Shown here in pieces: positions 1-8,440 of a DNA stretch of 17,083 nucleotides; position 1 is the stretch's first letter; each line of letters begins with the position of its first letter. A program made the translations under genes and the position numbers. The stretch spans positions 1-17,083 of the forward strand of contig JAITHO010000220.1 of NCBI GenBank assembly GCA_031279915.1. The letters run 5' to 3'. Under the pieces are notes generated by a model. The model had not been told where the DNA came from. It was given only the letters and a program-made list of their open reading frames with translations, and searched no databases. Origin of the DNA: Tannerellaceae bacterium (GTDB lineage: Bacteria; Bacteroidota; Bacteroidia; Bacteroidales; Tannerellaceae).

Positions 1-24
1 CACAAAACAAAATAAGAGTAAAGG

Positions 25-1245
25 ATGAAAATAAGTTTATTGTTCGCCTGCCTGTTGGCGATAATCCTACCGAGGACTATGCTATACGGACAAACGGCGG
101 AAGAGATTCAGGCAGAAGATATGCCCGAAGAGGTGTTGATAGCAGACAAAGACAAGCGAGTGAACGTGTCGCTTGATAAAATTCAGACAACAGAAGATAT
201 GTTGCTCGAGGAAGAAGAGGATCTCCTCTATCCAGCCGACGAGCTTTATGGATCAAGCTGGAACAACAAATGGGTTGATCCGTTCAGAGCAGATACGATG
301 CAGATTGTATTTCCCGATACATGTATTGTTGATTTCACGGCCTTCGTTATGCCGTTAATGAAAGATTCCGTTAGGGTGACGTCGCTCTATGGCCCGCGCC
401 GGCGGCGAATGCATCGCGGCATCGACCTTAAATTGCAAATTGGCGATACGGTTTATGCAGCCTTCACAGGAAAAGTTCGTATCCGAAGCTTCGAACGAAG
501 AGGATACGGCAACTACCTGGTGATACGACATCCAAACGGTTTGGAAACCGTGTACGGACATCTTTCGCAAAGCCTCGTTGATGTGAACGACATCGTTCAG
601 GCAGGCTCGGCAATCGCTCTGGGAGGCAACACCGGACGCTCAACCGGATCGCATCTCCACTTCGAAACCCGTTTCCTCGGACAGGCCCTCAATCCATCCG
701 ACCTGATCGACTTCGAAACCGGCATGCCCTACAAAGATTCCTACGTGTTTCGCAACATTGCCATGAATGGCCGCAACACAAACATTTATACTGCCACCGA
801 CGAACAAATCATCTATCACATCGTGAAGAGCGGCGATACGCTCGGCGCCATTGCCGCCCGCTACGGAACAAGCGTGAGCGAGCTGCGTCGGATGAACGGA
901 CTGAGCGCGTCGGCCACATTGCGCATCGGTCGCGCCCTGCGATGCGGTATCGGAAAAGGAAGCAGCGCAACGGTCGTAGCCGCAGAGGATGCAACGCCTA
1001 AGGCTAAAGCTAAATCGGCAGCAAGCGCATCGCCCAAGGTTCAGCAGCCCTCAGGCAAGCAAATCATAGCCTCGGCCGCCGTTGGCCGCGATCTGTCAGA
1101 ACCAGCCTACTACACAATCAAGGCAGGCGACACTCTCGGAGGCATTGCCCGCAAGTACGGCATCTCGGTGAGCCGTCTGTGCGAACTTAACAACATCACG
1201 CAAACAACCATCTTGAAAATCGGGCGGTCGATACGCTGCTCCTGA
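25..1245 (+). CDS. Secreted M23 metallopeptidase with two LysM domains
   Basis: Probable cell-wall endopeptidase acting in the periplasm or at the envelope, cutting peptidoglycan cross-links. The 406-residue product starts with a hydrophobic signal peptide (about residues 1-22). An acidic, low-complexity stretch follows (about 57-67). The M23 (LytM-type) domain covers about 115-230 and carries the zinc motifs H130xxxD134 and H210-L-H212, with H179 in the GHL motif. Two LysM peptidoglycan-binding repeats lie at about 263-307 and 361-405, each with the GDTL...IA.(K/R)YG pattern. An Ala/Lys/Ser-rich linker separates them. All catalytic residues are present, so it should be active. The ATG at 25 is the only start giving a proper signal peptide; AAAGG abuts it without normal spacing. 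queH follows 7 bp downstream. The promoter lies outside the window. Family assignment is firm, exact bond specificity is not visible. Confidence 0.92.
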   Translation: MKISLLFACLLAIILPRTMLYGQTAEEIQAEDMPEEVLIADKDKRVNVSLDKIQTTEDMLLEEEEDLLYPADELYGSSWNNKWVDPFRADTMQIVFPDTCIVDFTAFVMPLMKDSVRVTSLYGPRRRRMHRGIDLKLQIGDTVYAAFTGKVRIRSFERRGYGNYLVIRHPNGLETVYGHLSQSLVDVNDIVQAGSAIALGGNTGRSTGSHLHFETRFLGQALNPSDLIDFETGMPYKDSYVFRNIAMNGRNTNIYTATDEQIIYHIVKSGDTLGAIAARYGTSVSELRRMNGLSASATLRIGRALRCGIGKGSSATVVAAEDATPKAKAKSAASASPKVQQPSGKQIIASAAVGRDLSEPAYYTIKAGDTLGGIARKYGISVSRLCELNNITQTTILKIGRSIRCS

Positions 1246-1252
1246 CCTCCGG

Positions 1253-1816
1253 ATGCAAACATTGGCGCTTCATACATGCTGCGCCCCATGCTCGGCGGCG
1301 GTGATCGAATGGCTTATGGCCAACGGGATCCGCCCCCTTTTGTTTTATTACAATCCTAACATTTTCCCCGAACAAGAATATCAGATCCGCAGGCAAGAAT
1401 GTTCGCGCTATGCACATTCGCTGGGGCTTGAAGCAGTTGATGGCGATGCCTCGCACGACCTTTGGCTGGAGCGCATAACCGGCCTCGAAGATGAGCCCGA
1501 GCGAGGCCTTCGCTGCCTCGAATGTTTCAAAATACGCTTGCTGGCAACGGCCAACTTCGCAGCCGAACGCGGAATCAAATCGTTTGCCACCACCCTTGCC
1601 GCATCTCGACAAAAAAGCCTCGAGCAGATTGCAGAGGCGGGACATTGGGCCGCTGCACAATATCCAGGCATTAGCTTCTATGAAAAAAACTGGCGAAAAG
1701 GCGGCCTGAGCGAGCGACGAAGGGAACTCTTGCGAGATAATGACTTTTACAATCAGCAGTATTGTGGATGCGAGTTTAGTTTACGAAGGAGGACGGATTC
1801 CGGTAATAAAGTTTGA
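1253..1816 (+). CDS. queH: Epoxyqueuosine reductase QueH (DUF208 family)
   Basis: QueH reduces epoxyqueuosine to queuosine in tRNA, the last step of making this wobble-base modification, using an Fe-S cluster. It is unrelated to QueG. The 187-residue product has the full family signature: CCAPC near the N-terminus (C9, C10, C13), NPNIFPEQEYQIRR at 34-47, RCLECF with C88 and C91, TTLAASRQK at 113-121, NWRKGGL at 146-152 and YCGC with C171 and C173. Length is normal for the family (roughly 180-210). The ATG at 1253 lies 7 bp after the peptidase stop, and the QueG-like gene starts 6 bp after this stop, so the three are probably cotranscribed. The name rests on conserved cysteine motifs and I regard it as secure. 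Confidence 0.92.
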   Translation: MQTLALHTCCAPCSAAVIEWLMANGIRPLLFYYNPNIFPEQEYQIRRQECSRYAHSLGLEAVDGDASHDLWLERITGLEDEPERGLRCLECFKIRLLATANFAAERGIKSFATTLAASRQKSLEQIAEAGHWAAAQYPGISFYEKNWRKGGLSERRRELLRDNDFYNQQYCGCEFSLRRRTDSGNKV

Positions 1817-1822
1817 TATTGT

Positions 1823-2500
1823 ATGAAAGAGGAAATTCGTGAGTTAATAACGCTTTTTGGAGCGAACATTTGCGGTTTTGCAGGTCTCGACCGCATTGAT
1901 AATTCTCCGGTGGGGTTCCATCCTAAAGATATTTTCCCTGATTGCCAATCTGTAATTGCGTTTGGAATAGCCTTGCCTAACGGACTTGCCAAAGTTTCAC
2001 CCCGCTTGATTTATGGCTACTACAACAATTTAAGCGTTACGGAAACAGATCGAATTGCATTGAAAGCAGCTAAGCGATTAGAAGATGACTATCATTGCAT
2101 AGCTGTTCCAATGCCTTGCGACGTTCCTTATGAATACTGGGATCTCGACACTATGGAAGGTCGCGGTTTGCTGTCTATCAGACATATTGCCGTAGCCGCC
2201 GGCTTGGGAACAATCGGGAAAAATACTCTGCTTCTGAACCGGCGCTTTGGCAACAGACTGACGCTTGGTGCCATACTTACTGATTTGAAACTGACGTCCG
2301 ACTCTCTTTCATTGAGTGTATGTATAGAAAAATGCCGGAAGTGCATAGACAGCTGCCCGGTTAATGCCATCAAGAATGGGGCTGTTAATCAGAAACTCTG
2401 CCGGGCATATACTTATGGGAAAACGGAACGTGGCTTTGATACCGTGAATTGTAACCGATGCCGAACAATATGCCCAGTCGGGAGTAGCGCTATTCAGTAG
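1823..2500 (+). CDS. Short QueG-like double [4Fe-4S] cluster protein
   Basis: A 225-residue soluble Fe-S protein related to the C-terminal part of epoxyqueuosine reductase QueG. The segment AGLGTIGKNTLLLN (about 126-139) matches the GLGxxGKN motif of that superfamily. Two ferredoxin-type cysteine sets follow: C167, C171, C174, C178-P and C210, C213, C217-P. Bona fide QueG proteins are longer (over 300 residues, often with HEAT-like repeats) and begin differently, so I do not call it queG. With a complete queH immediately upstream, epoxyqueuosine reduction is already covered, and this protein may be an electron donor or act on another substrate. That is inference from context only. The gene converges on lptC, and the last 11 bp overlap the end of lptC on the other strand. 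Confidence 0.75.
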   Translation: MKEEIRELITLFGANICGFAGLDRIDNSPVGFHPKDIFPDCQSVIAFGIALPNGLAKVSPRLIYGYYNNLSVTETDRIALKAAKRLEDDYHCIAVPMPCDVPYEYWDLDTMEGRGLLSIRHIAVAAGLGTIGKNTLLLNRRFGNRLTLGAILTDLKLTSDSLSLSVCIEKCRKCIDSCPVNAIKNGAVNQKLCRAYTYGKTERGFDTVNCNRCRTICPVGSSAIQ

Positions 2501-3107
2501 CAACCGTGTCGGCCTCCTGCGGAGTTTCTTCGAAGAGAAGATTACCGGAGGAATTGTATAGATGATAGTATGAGAGGGCTTCGTCGGATTCGAAACCGTT
2601 TTGACTGCGGATGGTTCTTCCGTCTCGTTCGATAAGGGTGAAGCGATCAGAATATATTTTGTGCGCCTTTTGATCCCAATATATTATGGAGGAGGAGATA
2701 TAATCGCCTTCTAAGCTTCTCATTTCGACATTGCCTGTGCCTTTCCACAGCTCCTGCTTTTCGTAGAACCATGCGGTGTCGGCCTTTATCATTGCCTTCA
2801 CGTTGAATAGTGTATCAAACTGTTCGATATAAATGCCATCGGGAAAGTACCAGTAGGGTTCGCTTGCTTTGCCGTATATGAACCATAGCTCGGCCTCGGC
2901 TCTGTATCGTGTGACGCCGGAATCAGACAGGAGGGTTGCGACATCAGTTGTTTTCATAGTATGAGAGTGTTCAGGGTCGAAGGCAACAGTTACGGTCTCC
3001 TGCTTTTTCCCCGAACAGGCCGCTATAAAAAGAAGCACAGCGATCATCATTGTTATGATGAAAGCCATGCTTCTGGAAAGTGTATGAAAGATAGATAAAA
3101 AAATCAC
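2490..3107 (-). CDS. lptC: LPS-export periplasmic component LptC (lipoprotein form)
   Basis: LptC bridges the LptB2FG transporter and LptA, carrying lipopolysaccharide across the periplasm. The 205-residue reading has an N-terminal hydrophobic segment ending in a lipobox (FIAAC, Cys31), the lipoprotein form usual in Bacteroidota. The body matches the LptC/DUF1239 family: SDSGVTRYRAEAELW, then YWYFPDGIYIEQFD, and a C-terminal region with alternating beta pattern (YISSSIIYWDQKAHKIYSD). The start is uncertain. GTG at 3107 lies 4 bp after the TPR stop and supplies a basic residue in the signal n-region; ATG at 3068 would give a shorter, uncharged signal ending at the same cysteine. It is the last gene of the rny-coaX-omp-TPR cluster. 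Function is well supported, start is about even. Confidence 0.86.
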   Translation of the reverse strand: MIFLSIFHTLSRSMAFIITMMIAVLLFIAACSGKKQETVTVAFDPEHSHTMKTTDVATLLSDSGVTRYRAEAELWFIYGKASEPYWYFPDGIYIEQFDTLFNVKAMIKADTAWFYEKQELWKGTGNVEMRSLEGDYISSSIIYWDQKAHKIYSDRFTLIERDGRTIRSQNGFESDEALSYYHLYNSSGNLLFEETPQEADTVATE

Positions 3108-3111
3108 ATCG

Positions 3112-4467
3112 TTATCTGACAGTTGTTCGTTCGCCGATCCATCCTCCGACAGTAATGGGGTTTCCCTTTTCCAGATCGGGATGCATGAAGATCTCTTCGG
3201 AGCTGGGGAAGTAGTTGCTGTATGTATTGATCAGTTTGTTGGCGTCATCGCTTACGCTCGGGTCAACCTGTTTTGCTCTGGCGAACTTATCGACGGCGGC
3301 ATAGTAAACTATTTTTCTCATAACGGGATCGTCGGGATATAGCGAGCCTGCTGTTGCTGCATACATTTGTCCGATGAGGAGGTATGGCGCGCCGTAATTG
3401 GGATTAGCGTCAATGGCTTTCTGGCAATATTGCCTTGACCGACTGTAGTTTTTCTGGTCGTTCAGCATGGCGGCGATGACGTAGTAGTCTTCGGCTTTAA
3501 CGATAGCGTCAGTTTCCATTCCGGCGGCTTCTTCAAAGAGTGGTACGGCAGCTGCGTAGTCTTTGTCTCTAATAGCTTTTCGGGCTAGTCCTCTGGCAGA
3601 TTCTGCCGTTGGCGCTAGTTTGTGGGCGTAGGTTGCTGCAGTGAAATAGGCTTCAATTTCGTTGCAACGCATTCTTCTCAGGAGCGAGATTGTTTCTTTC
3701 AGCACCTCCAGGTTGTCTTTGTTTTGTTCCACCTTTGGCGCATAAATGCTTTGGAGGGTTTCGCAGTCGGCTGCACCGCTATTGGCGAATCCGTTGTCGA
3801 ATCCGGCTTTGGTGGTGAGGAGAGCTTCTTTGTCTTTCTCATCGGTAGCAGCTGCAATTTGTTTATCAACAATAGCTGAGATTTTGAGGTAGTCTTGGAT
3901 GTAAGTTTCCCGATGCGACTGGTCGGCCAGCATTAGTTGATTAGATGCCATTAGATAATATGAAAGGGCGAGCAGGTCTGTTTTTTCCTGATATTGGTCG
4001 ACAGCTTCTTTTGTCCAGGCGTAAATGAGTTTGGAGTCTGCATTTTCGCCCATTCTCTGGAAGTAGTCGAGCACTTTCCGTCCGATAATCCAATCTTTTC
4101 CGTATCTAGGATCATCTCCAAAGTATTTGATACGCTTGTCATATACGGTCATCAAATCGTTTAACAATGCAGCTTTCTTTGTTGGATCTGTTTCGCTGTC
4201 GATTTGCCATCCCACAATTCTCACTCCGTAGAGGTAGATGTCTTTAGTTGCTGCGGGACATTCGTTGTAGGCAGCTTGCCAAAATTCGAGGGCATCTTTA
4301 AAGTTGTTGGTCTTTGCATACGAAGAGAAGAGACTGACGTTCTTGATGCAATTAACACTATCTACCCCCGAACCGAATCTGGTGCCGTTATCTACACCTT
4401 TCTGAGAATACACGCCGGATATAATGCTGCTTAATCCGGCCACTATTATCCATGTTCTTATTTTCAT
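3112..4467 (-). CDS. Exported tetratricopeptide-repeat protein
   Basis: A 451-residue protein with an N-terminal signal peptide (about residues 1-21, ending GVYSQ). Helical TPR-like repeats are spread through the body and are clearest at about 269-302, 303-337 and 338-371, with the consensus-like QKAIDANPNYGAPYLLIG. The C-terminus ends GGWIGERTTVR. Proteins of this type sit between an outer-membrane barrel gene and lptC in related genomes and are usually annotated only as TPR proteins; a scaffolding or assembly role in the envelope is inference. I chose ATG at 4467, which starts directly with a signal peptide. A longer reading from GTG at 4500 would add eleven residues before it and touch the upstream stop codon. 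The gap to the upstream gene is 32 bp, and lptC follows within 4 bp if it uses its GTG. Confidence 0.8.
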   Translation of the reverse strand: MKIRTWIIVAGLSSIISGVYSQKGVDNGTRFGSGVDSVNCIKNVSLFSSYAKTNNFKDALEFWQAAYNECPAATKDIYLYGVRIVGWQIDSETDPTKKAALLNDLMTVYDKRIKYFGDDPRYGKDWIIGRKVLDYFQRMGENADSKLIYAWTKEAVDQYQEKTDLLALSYYLMASNQLMLADQSHRETYIQDYLKISAIVDKQIAAATDEKDKEALLTTKAGFDNGFANSGAADCETLQSIYAPKVEQNKDNLEVLKETISLLRRMRCNEIEAYFTAATYAHKLAPTAESARGLARKAIRDKDYAAAVPLFEEAAGMETDAIVKAEDYYVIAAMLNDQKNYSRSRQYCQKAIDANPNYGAPYLLIGQMYAATAGSLYPDDPVMRKIVYYAAVDKFARAKQVDPSVSDDANKLINTYSNYFPSSEEIFMHPDLEKGNPITVGGWIGERTTVR

Positions 4468-4499
4468 AATTGTATATATTTTAATATTTTGTTTAATCA

Positions 4500-5759
4500 C
4501 TAATCTACTTTGAACTTATAAAACCAGCCTTCATTGAAGGTATAATTGATGGTGATGCGGAAATATCTTTCGTTGATCATTGTTTTTACTTCCGGTTGTA
4601 CCTGCACATATTCAAATCCTATATTTAGCAACGAACGGTTATCTACCAGCGGGATGCCTAATCCAAAGCTTGCTCCAATTTCGTTATAGCCCTTATTTTT
4701 TATTTGCAAATACGAATTTCCGTAATGTATTCCCGCTCTGTATCGGGTTTTGTTAAAGAAATTTTTGCTTGAAAAATCTTTGATGTACTCAACGCCGAGG
4801 GCTGCTCGCATGCGATTCTGAAACTGACCTGTATTATCAAAGAATCTGGATCCACTCCATGGTTCATATAAAAAATCAGCAGCCAAAGTTAGCTTATTTT
4901 GCTTCACATACGACAGTCCAAATCCCAATGAGCTTGCCATGTCAAATTTCTGATCGGAGATGCTTACTGTGTCGCCAGCTAAGTTTCCGGTTTTGCTTAT
5001 GTCTGACGAAATAGCTTTCAGTTGTTTGCCGGGCGAGAAGGCTAAGCCTACGGTATAATGTTCGTAGCGGCTGATCGGATGTGTGTATTGAAGTCCGAAG
5101 TCAAGCTTGATGTCGTTAACTGTAAGCGATTGCGTGCGCTCGGAGGCTGATGCTCCCACTACTTCCGAATCAAAATACAGGGTTTGTACGTGTGATAAGT
5201 TGCCAAACAAATAACTGATATTGGCTCCTAATGAAAGACGCTTCTTCCATATATCTATTGACAATCCTCCATACACATCGTTTAATCCGCCTTTGCCGAC
5301 AAAGCTCTCGGTATATGGATTTGCTCCTGAAGTATGGGCTCCGAAAAGGTATCCGACATACGAATAGGGCAGCAGTCCAAAGCTGAGCGCTACCTGGCGG
5401 TGAATGGGGAACTGCATGGCTACATACTCCAAGTTGCCGTTTCTGCTGAGGTCGGTATTTACTCCATCGCTAAACCATGACATCTGGCCTGATATTCCGA
5501 AATCGAATATGAAGGTTAATGAATCCATGCTTGAATAGGACGCGGGATTCATGGGGTTTATTTGTTTGTTGGAACGAAGGCCGTATCCAATGCCTCCCAT
5601 TGCACGACCGGCTCCAAAAGATCGATCTGCCAATGCGCCGTACCCGTATCGTGTGTACGGCGAACTTGTATTGTTTTGCCCTAATAATGATATGGGATTT
5701 ATTGCAAGGAAGAGTGCGATGATTGCGATGATTGCTCTGTTTCTATTAATTCTCAACAT
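4500..5759 (-). CDS. Putative outer-membrane beta-barrel protein
   Basis: A 419-residue protein with a signal peptide (basic start RINRNR, hydrophobic core, cleavage probably near LLGQ at about residue 28). Beyond it the sequence alternates polar and hydrophobic residues with many Gly, Tyr, Phe and Asn, typical of an outer-membrane barrel. The mature N-terminus (SSPYTRYGYGALADRSFGAG, about 32-51) is typical of a FadL/OmpP1-like class of Bacteroidota membrane proteins. The last strand ends in FYKFKVD. Ligand or transported substrate cannot be told from the sequence. Its start overlaps the end of coaX by 14 bp, which suggests translational coupling, and the TPR gene follows. Together with lptC this forms an envelope-assembly group. 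Alternative: a structural porin-like protein without a transport role. Confidence 0.72.
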   Translation of the reverse strand: MLRINRNRAIIAIIALFLAINPISLLGQNNTSSPYTRYGYGALADRSFGAGRAMGGIGYGLRSNKQINPMNPASYSSMDSLTFIFDFGISGQMSWFSDGVNTDLSRNGNLEYVAMQFPIHRQVALSFGLLPYSYVGYLFGAHTSGANPYTESFVGKGGLNDVYGGLSIDIWKKRLSLGANISYLFGNLSHVQTLYFDSEVVGASASERTQSLTVNDIKLDFGLQYTHPISRYEHYTVGLAFSPGKQLKAISSDISKTGNLAGDTVSISDQKFDMASSLGFGLSYVKQNKLTLAADFLYEPWSGSRFFDNTGQFQNRMRAALGVEYIKDFSSKNFFNKTRYRAGIHYGNSYLQIKNKGYNEIGASFGLGIPLVDNRSLLNIGFEYVQVQPEVKTMINERYFRITINYTFNEGWFYKFKVD

Positions 5760-6477
5760 TATATTCTAAGATTCTGTTTAATCCTGTCAGCACTAAATTA
5801 ATATCCGCAAAGGTGATATTTTCTAATCGTCTTGCAAAATAAAACGAATTACCACCTGTTAAAAAAATGAAAAGCTCAGGATAGCGTATTCGCAGCTTAT
5901 TTATTACTCCATCCATCTCATATACTATCCCATTTGCCACTCCCGACCGTATTGCTGTCTCTGTGCTGTCGCCAATCAGCGGTACTTCGGCCTCGCTTAT
6001 AGTAACCAGGGGAAGTTGCTTTGTATAACTATGCAGGGCTTTGAAGCGCATGTTCATTCCGGGGGATATATTGCCGCCGAGATAAGCTCCGGTCGAATCC
6101 ACAAGGTCGTAGGTTATGGCTGTGCCGGCGTCTATAACTAGCGAATCGTGTCCGGGCTTGATGTGGAAAGCTCCGACAACTGCTGCCAAACGATCTTTGC
6201 CTAAGGTTGCGGGAGTTTTGTACTTAACGACAAGGGGGGTTGGCACCTGTTCGTCGAGCCAGATAAAGCGTTCGAGGCGCTTGCGGAGTTCGGTTTGTAG
6301 CTCTTCGTCGGGCATGATTACCGACGACATTATTCCGTATCTCAGCTTATATAATTCAAAGAGGGGCTGCATTGCGGCTGTATCGAATTTCTCGTACACG
6401 AACGAAGCCTCTCTTATACCTTTATTATATATGGCAACCTTGGCCGAGGAGTTGCCTTGTTCGATCAGCAGATTCAC
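5746..6477 (-). CDS. coaX: Type III pantothenate kinase CoaX
   Basis: Phosphorylates pantothenate with ATP, the first step of coenzyme A synthesis, in the cytoplasm. The 243-residue length is normal. The ASKHA-fold phosphate motif is at the N-terminus (LLIEQGNSSAKVAIY, residues 3-17). GKDR at 93-96 matches the GxDR motif, IDAGTAITYD at 115-124 is the second phosphate motif, and YLGGNISPGMNMRFKAL follows at about 132-148. The residue before QGN is Glu6, where well-studied enzymes of this class have Asp (DxGN). Glu may keep metal binding, so this is a point to check rather than evidence of inactivity. The start is 20 bp after the rny stop, and the 3' end overlaps the barrel gene by 14 bp. Confidence 0.94.
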   Translation of the reverse strand: MNLLIEQGNSSAKVAIYNKGIREASFVYEKFDTAAMQPLFELYKLRYGIMSSVIMPDEELQTELRKRLERFIWLDEQVPTPLVVKYKTPATLGKDRLAAVVGAFHIKPGHDSLVIDAGTAITYDLVDSTGAYLGGNISPGMNMRFKALHSYTKQLPLVTISEAEVPLIGDSTETAIRSGVANGIVYEMDGVINKLRIRYPELFIFLTGGNSFYFARRLENITFADINLVLTGLNRILEYNVEN

Positions 6478-6497
6478 TGTCTTTCCGCCTCGTCCTT

Positions 6498-8033
6498 TTA
6501 TTTGGCGTAGCTTACTGCCCTGGTTTCTCTGATCACGGTGATTTTCACCTGGCCCGGATATGTCATCTCGTCTTGAATCTTTTTGGCGATTTCGTTCGAT
6601 AGGCTTTCCGTTTCCTTATCGTCTATCTTATCGGCTCCAACTATTACGCGCAGCTCGCGACCGGCTTGGATGGCGTATGTTTTTGCTACTCCGGGATACG
6701 ATAGGGCTAGCTTTTCGAGGTCGTTCAATCGCTTGATGTAGGCTTCCACTATCTCGCGACGTGCTCCCGGACGCGCTCCGGATATGGCGTCGCATACCTG
6801 AACGATGGGCGCCAGCAGGGTTTGCATCTCCACTTCGTCGTGATGGGCGCCAACGGCATTGCATATATCTGGGCGCTCTTTGAATTTTTCGCAGAGCTTC
6901 ATGCCAAGTATGGCGTGGGGCAGTTCGGGCTCATCGTCGGGCACTTTGCCGATGTCGTGCAATAGTCCGGCTCGCCGAGCTTTCTTCGGATTGAGTCCAA
7001 GTTCGGATGCCATGACTGCGCAGAGGTTGGCCGTTTCGCGGGCATGTTGCAGGAGGTTTTGTCCGTAGGAGGATCGATATTTCATCTTGCCTATAAGCCG
7101 TATAAGCTCCGGATGCAAGCCGTGAACTCCCATGTCTATAACCGTGCGCTTGCCGGTTTCGATTATCTCGTCTTCCACTTGCTTGCGAACTTTGTTGACG
7201 ATTTCTTCTATGCGTGCCGGATGTATGCGTCCGTCTTGCACGAGCTGATGCAATGCCAGGCGGGCCACTTCGCGCCGAACAGGATCGAAGCCTGAAAGCA
7301 CGATGGCTTCCGGAGTATCATCCACAACAATCTCGATGCCGGTGGCAGCTTCCAGAGCGCGAATGTTGCGTCCTTCTCTGCCGATTATCCGTCCTTTTAT
7401 CTCGTCGGATTCGATGTGAAATACGGTCACGGAGTTTTCGATAGCCGTTTCCGTAGCCACTCTTTGTATGCTTTGAATCACAACCCGTTTTGCTTCGCGG
7501 TTGGCCGTCATCTTGGCCTCTTCCATGATTTCGTTGATATAGGATGCGGCTTGCGTTTTGGCTTCTTCCTTCATTGATTCGAACAGTCGTTCCTTGGCTT
7601 CGTCGGCCGACAGGCCTGAGAGAACTTCGAGCTGTTCAACTTGCTTGGCCTTCAGCTTGTCGAGTTCGCTTTTCTTTTTCTCTATGATTTCAGACTGTGC
7701 GGCGAGGTTTTCTTTTATGCCGTCGAGCTCATTATTTTTCCGTTGTAGCTCTTCCTGCTTTTGGGTGAGCGATAATTCTCTTTGTTTCAGCTTTGCTTCG
7801 GTTGACTGATGCTTTGAGTTGCGCGCTGATGTTTGCTTTTCTAGGTCGGCCTTTAGCTGTATGAACTTCTCTTTAACTTCGAGCAGCTTAGCTTTCTTTA
7901 TTGTTTCCGCTTCTTTTTCGGCGTCTCTGACTATACTCTCGCATTTGGATTTGAGAATATATTTCATCGTTATCCAGACTAATCCGGCTCCTATTAAGAA
8001 TGTTGCTATTGCTATGCTAATTGTTATAATCAT
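6498..8033 (-). CDS. rny: Ribonuclease Y
   Basis: Membrane-anchored endoribonuclease that starts mRNA decay. The 511-residue protein is full length with the family's domain order: an N-terminal transmembrane helix (about 1-24), a long charged coiled coil (about 30-190) rich in Glu, Lys and Gln, a KH RNA-binding domain (about 205-265, with [10 protein letters not shown] at 216-225), and an HD phosphohydrolase domain with H330, the H359-D360 pair (LLHDIGKV), H397-H398-D399 and D415. The C-terminal RNase Y tail follows. The ATG at 8033 begins directly with the membrane helix. It lies 104 bp downstream of zapA across a T-rich hairpin, so some transcription may stop before rny. I saw no clear -7 box of its own. 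Identification is firm. Confidence 0.97.
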   Translation of the reverse strand: MIITISIAIATFLIGAGLVWITMKYILKSKCESIVRDAEKEAETIKKAKLLEVKEKFIQLKADLEKQTSARNSKHQSTEAKLKQRELSLTQKQEELQRKNNELDGIKENLAAQSEIIEKKKSELDKLKAKQVEQLEVLSGLSADEAKERLFESMKEEAKTQAASYINEIMEEAKMTANREAKRVVIQSIQRVATETAIENSVTVFHIESDEIKGRIIGREGRNIRALEAATGIEIVVDDTPEAIVLSGFDPVRREVARLALHQLVQDGRIHPARIEEIVNKVRKQVEDEIIETGKRTVIDMGVHGLHPELIRLIGKMKYRSSYGQNLLQHARETANLCAVMASELGLNPKKARRAGLLHDIGKVPDDEPELPHAILGMKLCEKFKERPDICNAVGAHHDEVEMQTLLAPIVQVCDAISGARPGARREIVEAYIKRLNDLEKLALSYPGVAKTYAIQAGRELRVIVGADKIDDKETESLSNEIAKKIQDEMTYPGQVKITVIRETRAVSYAK

Positions 8034-8069
8034 ATTTTATACGCATTTAATTCATTTATATTAGTAATC

Positions 8070-8140
8070 AAAAAAATCCTCACATTGCCGCTTTGCCGCT
8101 TGGTGAGCTTTGCGCTTGCCTGAGCTCGGCCGGATTTTTA
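8070..8140 (-). terminator. Hairpin with T-run between zapA and rny
   Basis: Read on the minus strand, AAAAATCC begins at the zapA stop codon and pairs with GGATTTTT at 8072-8079, which runs straight into a T-rich stretch. The 52-nt interior contains further short complementary arms (GAGC with GCTC, and repeated CGGCAAAG-like blocks). It resembles a Rho-independent terminator or attenuator with a large structured head. Because rny follows in the same direction with no obvious promoter, partial read-through is likely. A small structured RNA is a possible alternative. Confidence 0.45.
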
Positions 8141-8437
8141 GTCATTGTGTTCATTGAGATATTGTTCGAGCAAGGCGGTAATTTGTCGTATTTTATCTTC
8201 ATAAGGAGCCGTATCGTTGCGATCTGAAGCCTGCAAGAGCTCTTTCGAAAGCGTGTAGGCCGTCATGGCGAGCCAATCTATTTCGCCGGCATCCTTTGTG
8301 TATTTGTTCTTGTAACGATTGTATTTCATGTTGATCTGCTTCGCCACGTCTCGAACGAAACCTTCGTCTTTGCGTGCTATCCACATCCGGAATTTGCGTC
8401 CGATTATATCAACTTTGACCATAAATTCGTCGTCCAT
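8138..8437 (-). CDS. zapA: Cell division protein ZapA
   Basis: ZapA binds FtsZ and promotes bundling of its filaments at the division ring. The 99-residue protein has the small N-terminal domain (VKVDIIGRKFRMWIARKDEGFVRDVAKQIN, given here in two parts: VKVDIIGRKF at 8-17 and VRDVAKQIN at 28-36) and a C-terminal helix suited to dimer coiled-coil pairing (DKIRQITALLEQYLNE). Length is typical. Translation from the ATG at 8437 starts 3 bp after the stop of the upstream coiled-coil gene. The stop codon is built into the left arm of the hairpin downstream. Context before rny in the same direction is common in Bacteroidota. Confidence 0.93.
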   Translation of the reverse strand: MDDEFMVKVDIIGRKFRMWIARKDEGFVRDVAKQINMKYNRYKNKYTKDAGEIDWLAMTAYTLSKELLQASDRNDTAPYEDKIRQITALLEQYLNEHND

Positions 8438-8440
8438 GGC

